A DNA stretch of 64,000 nt, taken from the NCBI GenBank assembly GCA_033239005.1, contig BSQZ01000029.1, positions 4,533,501 to 4,597,500 of the forward strand, read 5' to 3'. A program made the translations under genes and the position numbers. The stretch's first letter is position 1, and each line of letters starts with the position of its first letter. Under the pieces are notes generated by a model. The model ran no database searches. It was not told the DNA's origin and worked only from the letters and a program-made list of their open reading frames with translations. Below are positions 51,522 to 62,973 of the stretch, piece by piece. The stretch comes from Lamellibrachia satsuma (taxonomy: Eukaryota > Annelida > Polychaeta > Sabellida > Siboglinidae).

Positions 51522-51974
51522 CTGTGCAACAACATCTTATTTTCACAGTTATGTTTTGTTGCTTTCTGTTTCCGTAGTTTTTATATTTCGTGCTAAAAGT
51601 AGGCGTTTCACAACGTTTTATATTCGTAATAAATAACCCGACCTTGTGAAACATCATATTGAAGTCTAGACAGACAAACATTTGGTTAATTATGCGTGTA
51701 ATATTTTTTCTTATTTCCTACAATCAACTATGAGACACACACGTGACAACGTTGTTCATTGTTTTGGTTGACTTAGATAAACAATAAAGATACACGTTGT
51801 GTAAATCGTTCAGACGAAGAATGTCACGCATGAGCGCTCCCGTTATCTGTAACATTAGTGGAACTAGCCTCCAACGAGAAGGAAACATCTAAGATTCAAC
51901 ATGTGGCAAGACATCATGTCCATTATAATGCTACTTCATTTTTACTACCGAGAAACTGTTTCTATCAATATCTT
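51522..51974. other. No gene recognised
   Basis: Unique AT-rich sequence. Confidence 0.6.
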
Positions 51975-52892
<918 letters not shown>

Positions 52893-53617
52893 AGTGGTGG
52901 TGGCGGTGGTGGTTGTGTTTGTGGTGGTGGTTGTAATTATGGTTGTGGTTGTGGTGATGGTGGTGGTGTTGGTGTTGGTGGTTGTGGTTGTGGTGGTAGT
53001 GGTGGTGGAGGTGGTGGTTGTGGTGGTGGTTTTAGTTGTGGTGGTGGTTTTGGTTGTGGTGGTGGTGGTGTTGGCGTTGGTGTTGGTGGTGGTTGTGATT
53101 GTGGTGGTGGTTTTGGTTGTGGTTGTGGTGGTGGTGGTTTTGGTTGTGGTGGTGGTGGTGGTGGTGTTGGTGTTGGTGTTGGTGTTGGTGGTTGTGGTTG
53201 TGGTTGTGGAGGTGGTGGTTGTGGTGGTGGTGTTGGTGTTGGTGGTTGTGGTTGTGGTGGTGGTGGTGGTGGTGGGTGGTGGTGTTGGTGTTGGTGGTTG
53301 TGGTGGTGGTGGTGGTGGTGGTGGTGGTGGTGGTGGTGGTGGTGGTGTTGGTGTTGGTGTTGGTGTTGGTGGTGGTTGTGGTTGTGGAGGTGGTGGTTGT
53401 GGTGGTGGTGTTGGTGTTGGTGGTTGTGGTTGTGGAGGTGGAGGTGGTGGTGGTGGTGGTGGTGGTGTTGGTGTTGGTGGTTGTGGAGGTGGAGGTGGAG
53501 GTGGAGGTGGTGGTGGTGGTGGTGGTGGTGGTGTTGGTGTTGGTGTTGGTGGTTGTGGTTGTGGAGGTGGAGGTGGTGGTGGTGGTGGTGGTGGTGGTGG
53601 TGGTGGTGGTGGTGGTA
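52893..53617. repeat. 725-bp G-rich (GGT)n/(GGTTGT)n/(GGTGTT)n tract
   Basis: Units GGT, TGT, GTT and GGA are mixed in blocks, with the longest pure GGT runs near 53302-53345 and 53577-53614. The G strand is plus. ORFs of 250-295 codons on both strands (V, G/C, W/C, P/Q, H/Q) are repeat artefacts. Confidence 0.98.
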
Positions 53618-54815
53618 GCACACGTATGAGAAGTAATAACCATTGACGTCATCGTAACAGCAGAAGTTGCTTTTGTACTTGCAGTAGTGGAAAGAGCCAA
53701 ATTGAGGCATGTGTCGGTGTCAAAACTTCGGAAACGATGAAGTGACGTTTGTATATTTGACACATAAGAGATATTCTTCATCGATGGCACTTGTGCGCTC
53801 GACCATTAGGGTACACGTCTATCTCTCCGTATTTTTTGACATTAACAAATTGTCAACAATGAGTTATCGGAGCCTAACAACTTCACGAATAGCAGCAAGA
53901 AAGGTGCATTGACTACTTTTAGGTGGGGGGGGGGTGCTACTCAAGGTGCGCCGTTCCATAAGTCATCAATATCACTGTACTTAATGTACTCAATGAATGT
54001 TCTTAATGTATTTAATTTACTTAATATGCCATGGATGTACAGGCAGACCCTAATTCATATTTCGCCTGTCGTACGAATTACGTCAACTTGTTTATACAAC
54101 AAACGGTACAATATAAATTTTTATTACAGTGTCTTTCAGCGCGATGCAAAATGATAAACATGTTATCGTATTTCGAACTGCATTCTATTGGTACGGTAAC
54201 AACTCAAACAGGAAACACCTCTAATCCTACCTCCGTACACCGAGGAGCTCTACCACGACGCCGGGAGTTCTGGGCGTCAGGCCACAGTGAACGAGTCTGC
54301 CGCAGAGACGTCTTGTGGCACCAACACTCGTCACGCGCCGCCGACCACGCCCTGTCAATGCTACTATGTAACTACCGCCGCGTCGCTTTGTGTGAGGGCG
54401 TCGTGTTTGTTTTCGCCGACACTGTTCGCTGGTCACGCTACAGCGCCGTCACACAGGCTATTTAGTGGTTTGTTGGCGGCACGCGTCAGTCGAAGGCGGG
54501 CGACAGGAAGGGCCCCAGTTCCGCGCTCGTAAATTCGCCTTCCGTTGGCGAGCCAACGACACACTGCATGCGGGACAGGCACCCGCGTGCACGCACTGTG
54601 GGCGCTCAACTGGCTGCACAACATAACTGAGTTGTATTACATTATCTGAGACGGTGGATGACCGCATTGCTAATGTCTAGATCTTGTTTCAGTTTCTTGT
54701 AATGCTCATATGATTTCTCACAATATTTTGTGATGCGACTGCGTCCACACTTCGTTGTTCGTCCTCAGGTGACCTTTGTTGCTAACATTCCCGTAATTCA
54801 AATATTGTAAAAGGA
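53618..54815. other. No gene recognised
   Basis: A G run at 53925-53933. 54230-54610 is GC- and CpG-rich, with overlapping 60-80 codon ORFs on both strands and no domain. Confidence 0.55.
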
Positions 54816-54996
54816 AGAATCAAATCAGCATCATCATTATCATCATCACCATCATCAACATCATCATCATCCAGCAGCAGCAGCAGCGGCAGCGGCAGCG
54901 GCAGCGGCAGCGGCAGCGGCAGCGGCAGCGGCAGCGGCAGCGGCAGCGGCAGCGGCAGCGGCAGCGGCAGCGGCAGCGGCAGCGGCAGCGGCAGCG
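54816..54996. repeat. (ATC)n then (CAGCGG)n microsatellite
   Basis: Degenerate ATC repeats (about 54820-54870) pass into CAG and then about 18 perfect CAGCGG hexamers ending at 54996. Reads as S-G dipeptides on plus and P-L on minus; no coding support. Confidence 0.97.
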
Positions 54997-57116
54997 AACA
55001 CGTGGTCAACTCAACAAGTGCTGATTTTGTAGCCAGTACTCATCATCGATCGTACTTTGGGATTATGGGTGCTAGATAAAAACGTGCTTGAGTGTTCGCA
55101 TCGTTGTCAATATCACTCTATCGCCATCAAACTTACGGGGATGAAACCATCAAGTCACATGGGACCAGGCTCAAATAATATACCAACCCGAGAGCTCGTC
55201 ACGGCTGTAGGAGAACACAGAGTCAACGAGGGCCGTAACACCGCAACCGGAGAAGCGGCAGAGAGAACAACTTATAGAAAATAACGATCAACGAATCAAT
55301 ATATAGATACGTAATAAGCAGCCAACAAAGAACAGAGACGAGGAAAACAACATTCCCGCGACCGTCGTGTAACTGTTGTCAAGTAACGACCACGCACCAA
55401 CATGATCACTTCAGTTTGACGCTGAAGAAGTGACTGAGAGGGTCATGACAGCTGCTCACGTATTGCATGACATCACGTATTGACATCACGTATTAAATGC
55501 ACACCATATTTTTTTTACAAAGTCCCCACTTATTTCACTATATTATGTTGCTTTCTTTACAATATATATATATATATATAGATACGAAACCTGTTGCCGT
55601 TGAATACCGCCTTACTTCTCAAAGGAAACGTATATTTGGATGAACGCCATTTAAGCCACCCTGACACCAGCGTGGTTCTTCATAATAGACGTTTAGAAAT
55701 GATTGCAACTAACCGCAGATTGTCTCAACAAAAGCCACCCACTCAAAATGACTGCGCTATAGTATATAAGTTGAATGGATATGTGCATAGCAAAGAATGA
55801 ATACCACATCGTTGTTAGTGTCCATATATCTGAACTCTTTCTACAAGTATTTCTCGATGACGTCACGAATAACCGGCCATTTTAACGACAATGTTAAATG
55901 TAAAAAATATAATGAAGATTCTAAAGAAAATTACACGTAGACTGAAGGATGTCAAACAGCGAGTGTAAAGTATGATACTGAAAGGTGGAAGCGTTCTATT
56001 TTTCGTGGCTATTCAATAAATCCGGAGACGCAAACAAAAAGGATGAAGTGAAGCACGGGATGTTACTGCCCATTGTAAGTGAAGTCTACCATTAGTGCAG
56101 TGTTCTTTTATTGATGCATAGCTGGACATCGGCGGCACTGCACAGTTTCGCCGGATAATAGTTTGGTACAAGCATATTTAGCGTGAGACAGCGTAAACCA
56201 CAAACATGTGGAGTGGGACAGGCCTTTTATTGTTTACGTGTTAAGGTGTGGTTAGTTATTAAGACGACGTTTAGTGTCTTATCCTGGGACACATGTGCCA
56301 GATGTTAAGCCAGTCGACAAATTGTATTACTTTCATGAAGCGACTTGAATGTACGACTTCCTGGCCACGAAGATTCACTGAACCAGTGCATCATGTCGAT
56401 CTATCCTGTCTGATCTGTAGCGTATTACAGCTTTATACACTCCTAGAACAAACATAAATACGTGTAAAGTACATACTACAACGCTAGACTACGATAGCAC
56501 ACCGACGACATGCCGTAATATATGGCATAGTCAACAAATGTCACGTAACATTGGTGACACATTTCACGAGTACCTCCCACGTCACACCTACCTGATGACA
56601 AACTCCCCGCGTCAGGACAACCGCGACTTTACGCAACTCTGAAGCGACCCAGACAAGCGGATTCTGACAAAGTTAACAAAATGCACTTCGTTCGTCCGCG
56701 GGGACATTCCACTGAGGTCACGTCACCAGTGCGTAGTTACACCACCTTTATATTAACGACACCAAATATTGCACCATCAAAATTGTGCTTATCTAAAATC
56801 TTTGCCGTAATCTTAATTGTATGGGGTGTTTTAAAAATTCTTAAATACGTTTTGTAAAAAAACAAATACACCATATGACCGATTTGAGCAAGTCCCAAAT
56901 AGACACACGTACAATATCGTCCATTTTGGGCATTATAGAATATCTGGTAAACGTAACGGAGGTAGGCAACTGTATCATTCTGAGTTTGAATTTGTGACTC
57001 AGTCTTTTAGCAGTGCATTATGCGACGGCAGTTACTGGTTATTCAAAATTATGATTATGCTATTGACTTATTGACTGCTTGGGTGTGACTGTCGCACTAC
57101 ACAGCAAGAGCGAAGC
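54997..57116. other. No gene recognised
   Basis: A short AT run lies at 55562-55580. ORFs up to 75 codons are unassigned. Nothing further is supported. Confidence 0.6.
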
Positions 57117-58299
57117 CGTCGTGTTTCTGTGACCGCTGTATAGGTACTGCCACTCTCCCTTATTGACAGTCATGTTTCTGTAACCGCTGTAAAGGTACTG
57201 CCACTGCCCCTTAGTGAGAGGCATGTTTCTGTAACCGCTGTATCGGTACTGCCACTCTCCCTTATTGACAGTCATGTTTCTGTAACCGCTGTATAGGTAC
57301 TGCCACTCCCCCTTAGTAACAGTCATGTTTCTGTAACCGCTGTATAGGTACTTCCACTCCCCCTTAGTGACAGTCATGTTTCTGTAACCGCTGTATCGGT
57401 ACTGCCACTCCCCCTTAGTAACAGTCATGTTTCTGTAACCGCTGTATAGGTACTTCCACTCCCCCTTAGTAACATTCATGTTTCTGTAACCGCTGTATAG
57501 GTACTTCCACTCCCCCTTAGTGACAGTCATGTTTCTGTAACCGCTGTATCGGTACTGCCACTCCCCCTTAGTAACAGTCATGTTTCTGTAACCGCTGTAT
57601 AGGTACTTCCACTCCCGCTTAGTGACAGTCATGTTTCTGTAACCGCTGTATCGGTACTGCCACTCCCCCTTAGTGACAGTCATGTTTCTTTAACCGCTGT
57701 ATAGGTACTTCCACTCCCCCTTAGTAACAGTCATGTTTCTCTAACCGCTGTATAGGTACTTCCACTCCCCCTTAGTGATAGTCATGTTTCTGTAACCGCT
57801 GTATAGGTACTGCCACTCCCCCTTAGTGACAGTCATGTTTCTGTAGCCGCTGTATAGGTAGTTCCACTCCCCCTTAGTGACAGTTATGTTTCTCTAACCG
57901 CTGTATAGGTACTGCCACTCCCCCTTAGTGACAATCATGTTTCTGTAACCGCTGCATAGGTACTGCCATTCCCCCTTAGTGACAGTCATGTTTCTGTAAC
58001 CGTTGTATAGATACTGCCACTCCCCCTTAGTGACAGTCATGTTTCTGTATGTAACCGTTGTATAGGTACTGCCACTCCCCCTTAGTAACAGTCATGTTTC
58101 TGTAACCGCTGTATAGGTACTTCCACTCCCCCTTAGTGACAGTCATGTTTCTGTAACCGCTGTATAGGTACTGCCACTCCCCCTTAGTGACAGTCATGTT
58201 TCTGTAACCGCTGTATAGGTACTTCCACTCCCCCTTAGTGACTGTCATGTTTCTGTAACCGCTGTATAGGTACTGCCACTCCCCCTTTGTGACCGTCGT
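57117..58299. repeat. 51-bp minisatellite, about 23 copies
   Basis: Units of 51 bp with core GTTTCTGTAACCGCTGTATA. Variants alternate: GGTACTGCC against GGTACTTCC, and GTATAGG against GTATCGG. One copy near 58048 has a 4 bp insertion. On the minus strand the unit encodes a 17-residue repeat (YRNMTVTKGEWQYLYSG, or WKYLYSG in the variant), open for 207 codons at one end and 102 at the other in a different frame. Several central copies carry TAG or TAA in place of the Tyr codon of SGYRN. Confidence 0.97.
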
Positions 58300-58836
58300 G
58301 GTCAGCAGAGTAGTAATACAAAAACGTCTTGACATAGAAATAAACTCTTTTTTATTAACCGGTGTCCGTTCGTACCCAACGGACTCTGTCGATTTGCTTC
58401 AGTTCGAAGCACGAGCATTGTATCCTCCTCACCAGGTAAACACAAGCAACTACGAACATAAACACGTCTGTTACTTCGGCGATCGACAACATGTAATAAT
58501 AATGCAAGCAAAAATATGTTGTTGGTTATCTTGAGTCACATGTCATTATTATTGTTGTTGTTGTTGCTGTTTTCGAAAATCTATGGCAAGAGGAGATAAA
58601 ACGAGTGTTGCGAAAGAACAAAGACATATACTCGATCTCTACAGCAATGATTCAAGTGAGAGACAATGCACATGTTAATTTATATACGTTGAGCAATAGT
58701 TGATTCTAATGAAATGTAGTTATGTATAGTCCTTTTAACGCAATCACAAGATGGCCAAATATTTCCTGATATTATTTACGTCACGCTGTGTTGACTATTA
58801 ATGCAATAAAGCAGCAAAGTAATATGTCAAAAGGCA
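58300..58836. other. No gene recognised
   Basis: Unique sequence with a short TTGTTG run near 58551; no gene. Confidence 0.6.
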
Positions 58837-59050
58837 GTCGACACGTGAATCAGATATCGGTCGACATGTGAATTAGATATCGGTCGACATGTGAATCAGA
58901 CATATGAGGTGAATCAGACTTCGTTACGTGAAGCGGTGATCGCCATTTGAAACAAACACCGACATGTGAAGCAAACACGCATCGACATGTGAAGTAAACA
59001 CCGATATGTGAACAAACATCGACACGTGAAGCAAAACCTGGATGTGTGAC
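58837..59050. repeat. Degenerate 22-23 bp minisatellite
   Basis: Three good copies of a 23 bp unit (GTCGACATGTGAATCAGATA...) at 58837-58906, then increasingly diverged CATCGACATGTGAAGCAAAC units to about 59035. Confidence 0.85.
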
Positions 59051-59715
59051 GCATTTTTAATGCTTCAAATAATCGCTAATTGAATCAGCAGCGGCAAATT
59101 ACACCATTGAAAAAATCATCAGTAGTTATTCATTTTAGCTGTCAAGCATTCAGTCGTAACACTATTATACACAGACAAGCGTTCTTGTCTTGTCTAGTGA
59201 TGACGATACCTATGCCCGACTGTCCGTATTCCGTCATGCATTTCACAACCATTAGCCACGTATCAGAAAGGAGCCGTTAACAAATGTATTTACCATTATC
59301 TAGGCACAAGTGTAACAGAATAGGCGATTATGTCACACACATCCTCAAGAGATCTGTGGTGCCTTTAAGAGAATATGAGTGATGAGGATCAAAATAGGTT
59401 TAAAAAATTAAGATTGCAGATAAATACATTTACCGACTATGCGTTTACAATTTTTCACAATAGGAGAGTTTCGTAACTCATCCATAAGAAGGAAGATTGC
59501 CTATAATGAGTAAATCTGGTATATACACACGAAGATTGCGCTATTCAGGGTGCATAGAGAGCTTACAGTGAAGTAGTCTTCATTTAAAAGACACGACGCA
59601 ACCAACATTCAGTCAAGCTCACTGATGAGCAACACAGAATCAACAATAACATATTCTATAAAAAGGGCAGAATACAATCCACAGTGAGGAAGTGTTTCAC
59701 GCTCAGGAAAATACG
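59051..59715. other. No gene recognised
   Basis: Unique sequence; from about 59675 it shows weak similarity to the adjoining 41 bp unit. Confidence 0.6.
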
Positions 59716-60345
59716 GTGAAGACGTCTTTCATACAAAGGACACCATAGAACATACAGTGAGGACGTCTTTCATACAAAGGACACCATAGAACATACAGTG
59801 AGGACGTCTTTCATACAAAGGACACCATAGAACATACAGTGAGGACGTCTTTCATACAAAGGACACCATAGAACATACAGTGAAGACGTTTTTCATACAA
59901 AGGACACCATAGAACACACAGTGAGGACGTCTTTCATACAAAGGACACGATAGAACATACAGAAAGGACGTTTTTCATACAAAGGACACGATAGAACACA
60001 GAGTGAGAACGTCTATCATACAAAGGACACGATAGAACATACAATAAGGACGTCTTTCATACAAAGGACACGATAGAACATACAATAAGGACGTCTTTCA
60101 TACAAAGGACACGATAGAACATACAGTGAGGACGTCTTTCACATAAAGGACGCGATAGAGCACACAACCAGGGAGTGTTAGGAGGAAGTGTTTCGTATAA
60201 AGGACACTGCAGAACATACAGTGAAGACATTTGTCATATAAAGGACACGATAGAACATACAGTAAGGACGTTTTTCACACAAAAGACACGATAGAACATA
60301 CAGTGAGGAAGTCCTTCATACAAAAGACACAATAGAACACATAGT
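59716..60345. repeat. 41-bp minisatellite, about 15 copies
   Basis: Copies start at 59716, 59757, 59798, 59839, 59880 and so on. The unit is GTGAGGACGTCTTTCATACA followed by AAGGACACCATAGAACATACA. Divergence increases to the right, with an irregular unit near 60160-60220. It ends right where retrotransposon homology starts. Confidence 0.96.
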
Positions 60346-60567
60346 AACGCCGTCCCGTAGACGAGGACGGAGGTGGCTAGGGTACGTGTTCCGAATGTCC
60401 CCTGGCGTATTCCCCAAGACAACCTCACGCAGGATAGCGTATGGAAGAAGGAAACGGGAAAGAGATACCATAACATGCGACCTGGCATGGGATTCCAAAC
60501 GCTTTGCAGAGCGACACCAGGGACGGTTTATCTGGAAGCTGTATGTGCCAAGGCACGAAGAGGACTG
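60346..60567 (+). mobile_element. RTE-like retrotransposon C-terminal fragment
   Basis: Plus-strand frame RRWLGYVFRMSPGVFPK, then RRKRERDTITCDLAWDSKRF and GRFIWKLYVPRHEED-stop. The layout RRWLGHVLRMP...KRKRGRP...TW..DL...W matches the extreme C terminus of RTE/BovB-like and related LINE polyproteins. Only the tail is present; opposed to a second fragment on the minus strand directly to its right. Confidence 0.7.
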
Positions 60568-60579
60568 ATTTACTGAGTT

Positions 60580-60850
60580 GCTGTAAGAAGTTGAAAAACC
60601 GTGATTGTAGAACAGCACAGACCCAACCAGCGACTGGAACAAGCCCGACTTGAGCGACAGCGGCACTGCCACGAAGCCCCACACCTTGCCCAGCGTCGCA
60701 GATAAGGCATGCACCAGCCATGCCAATCCGTCGTTGTATTTCCCTTGTGGCGACAAGTCTCGCTTGATGGTACAGCCGAGGTACGCAAACACGATGACCA
60801 AGTCGTCTACGTATCCCAGCCAGCAATAATCAGTGTCAAGCCCCAGCCAC
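60580..60850 (-). mobile_element. LINE thumb-region fragment, opposite orientation
   Basis: Minus-strand frame with GYVDDLVIVFAYLGCTIKRD, LSPQGKYNDGLAWLVHALSA, TLGKVWG and LKSGLFQSLVGSVLFYNHG, corresponding to the region just after the RT palm in RTE-like LINEs (usual form VDDFVYLGSTI...LFNSLVLSVLLYG). YVDD here is probably part of that VDDFVYLG motif and not the catalytic box. In a normal element this segment precedes the C-terminal fragment at 60346-60567 in the same orientation; here they converge. Confidence 0.65.
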
Positions 60851-61464
60851 CGGCACGTCTCGGTGTACGCTCGCGTTCGCCTATAGCAACAGCTGCATAA
60901 ACGAAATATATCAGCATCTAATCAGATTACGCGATTAATTATCGCTCACAGCGATTACTCGTTTCGACGAAATCTCCGGGAAAAACCAATGTGGAGCAAC
61001 ATGCTTTCAACGAGATGTTTACCTGGTAACGAACCTTATGATCGTAGTTGCGTGTGTTTATATGGTAACGAACGACCCGATGTTCGTACTTCCGTTAACC
61101 ACCAATTTCAGAAGAGACGCAACTGTTGAAGTCACGTTATTTTGAACAGAAGCAAATTGACGGAGTTTAAAATAGTTTTTTTTCTATGTATATTAATGGC
61201 ATTTTACTGGTAAGGCGAACTTACATCGTTTTTTAATATTAAATAATAAAAAAAATTATTAGTTTGCTCGTGTAAAATGTCCTGTGACGCATCAAGAACA
61301 CCACAATCTCATAATGCCAGCCCTGCAATATATAATATAAAGAAAACTCCTTGACATATTATACAATACGACGCCATTCTGGCATAACTATTTATTATAT
61401 TAACCACGTGATTACTACTACAAATCGTCGAAGGACTTTTAGTGTTTACAACTATCTCGCAGGA
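60851..61464. other. No gene recognised
   Basis: Unique AT-rich sequence leading into the paired hairpins. Confidence 0.6.
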
Positions 61465-61529
61465 AATTAAATTTTCAATTAAAGTGATTAACTATAATAT
61501 AGTTAATCACTTTAATTGAAAATTTAATT
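61465..61529. repeat. Perfect 32-bp-arm palindrome
   Basis: Arms 61465-61496 and 61498-61529 are exact complements around a single base. The arms are AT-rich and start AATTAAATTTTCAATTAAAG. Confidence 0.97.
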
Positions 61530-61533
61530 CACC

Positions 61534-61575
61534 ATTCACAAAAAAAGAATAATATTATTATTCTTTTTGGTGAAT
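61534..61575. repeat. Second hairpin next to the palindrome
   Basis: ATTCACAAAAAAAGAATAAT (61534-61553) pairs with ATTATTCTTTTTGGTGAAT (61557-61575) with a small number of gaps or mismatches. It starts four bases after the first palindrome. Confidence 0.85.
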
Positions 61576-61780
61576 GCGGAGTAATAATCTTACTTCATGT
61601 TTCGTACTTTTTCTTTTCATAAATATTGAACGCATTGGGAAATGCCCGTGTCTGAAACTAATCATGTTTGAGTCATGAATTACTGCATGAAGTACTGCAG
61701 GAAATCACAGCGATCAAAAAGAAAGTAAATGGGAATAATATACAATGGAAAAGTAAACATTGAGCGAAATGATGACAGCA

Positions 61781-62359
61781 GGAAAGGTGAAGGACCAGCA
61801 GGAAGGGTGAAGGACCAGCAAGAAGGGTGAAGGACCTGCAGGAAGGGTGAAGGACCTGCAGGAAGGGTGAAGGACCAGCAAGAAGGTGAAGGACCTGCAG
61901 GAAGGGTGAAGGACCAGCAGGAAGGGTGAAGGACCTGCAGGAAGGGTGAAGGACCTGCAGGAAGGGTGAAGGACCTGCAGGAAGGGTGAAGGACCTGCAG
62001 GAAGGGTGAAGGACCAGCAGGAAGGGTGAAGGACCTGCAGGAAGGGTGAAGGACCAGCAGGAAGGGTGAAGGACCTGCAGGAAGGGTGAAGGACCAGCAG
62101 GAAGGGTGAAGGACCAGCAGGAAGGGTGAAGGACCTGCAGGAAGGGTGAAGGACCAGCAGGAAGGGTGAAGGACCTGCAGGAAGGGTGAAGGACCAGCAG
62201 TAAGGGTGAAGAACCTGCAGGAAGGGTGAAGGACCTGCAGGAAGGGTGAAGGACCAGCAGGAAGGGTGAAGGACCTGCAGGAAGGGTGAAGGACCAGCAG
62301 GAAGGGTGAAGGACCTGCAGGAAGGGTGAAGGACCAGCAGGAAGGGTGAAGGACCAGCA
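61781..62359. repeat. 20-bp minisatellite, 29 copies
   Basis: Unit GGAAGGGTGAAGGACCNGCA, N being A or T. The T form creates CCTGCAGG at many junctions. A and T forms often alternate, giving a partial 40 bp super-unit. One unit is 19 bp. Minus ORF of 226 codons (S/P/F/L-rich) is a repeat artefact. Confidence 0.98.
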
Positions 62360-62365
62360 TAATAA

Positions 62366-62440
62366 TTAATAATTAATAATTACAATAATAATAACTTTAT
62401 TTAAACACCATTAAATAACATTTGAGATAAGGACTCAAAG
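62366..62440 (-). mobile_element. Possible 3' end of a minus-strand retroelement
   Basis: The minus strand reads GGTGTTTAAATAAAGTTATT followed by ATTATTG and AATTATT repeats, the usual form of a LINE 3' end with AATAAA-type signal and an ATT-rich tail. No coding sequence was recognised upstream, so this is tentative. Confidence 0.3.
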
Positions 62441-62469
62441 GCAAGAGTTGCTTCATCGCCCTGAGGCAC

Positions 62470-62920
62470 ATCAGATAAGACAAATCAAGTTCACTACCAA
62501 GCCCAAGTCAAACTCAAACGTCCAGTCAGTGTTTCTTTATAGTTCTCAAACAACAAAGACAGCACTAACAGATACAGACCTATATCAGCAGATGCCTGTT
62601 CAAAATAATTACATTGAAATGGTCATGCAAAACGTCACTAGCTGGGGACGGACCAAACATGATCACGTGGAGACTGACATTCAGAGGAGAATATGTAGAT
62701 GGATCGGACACACCCCGAGAAAACCACCTCCCAACATCACCACGAACCAATCCTCAGGGGAGAGGAAAAGAGGACGGCATTGCCTTTAAATCTGGCATCG
62801 TGACTTTAAATCGGCAATGTGTGCTGTGATACACCTGGAAAGTACTCACGAGGATGGCTCAAAACCGGACCAGTGGAGAGCTTTTGTTGACGGTCTATGA
62901 TCCCGGGGAGCAAATGGACC

Positions 62921-62973
<53 letters not shown>
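62470..62973 (+). mobile_element. RTE-clade retrotransposon 3' fragment with (TAAG)n tail
   Basis: Plus-strand remnant with IKFTTKPKSNSNVQSVFLYS (compare IKLFNSNVKSVLLYG in RTE-like LINEs), then ETDIQRRICRWIGHTPRKPP, NITTNQSSGERKRGRHC and, after a frameshift, DQWRAFVDGL, the ordinary C-terminal order of these elements. The 3' end is a run of about 13 TAAG units (62921-62973), in keeping with the short-repeat tails of RTE elements. It is 5'-truncated, with an internal deletion after VFLYS and a broken frame. Confidence 0.85.

Noticed and set aside
60770..60800. YVDD as a reverse transcriptase catalytic box
   Set aside because: It is followed after six residues by YLGCTI, which matches the VDDFVYLGS-type thumb motif of these LINEs; the catalytic box lies much further upstream in intact elements.
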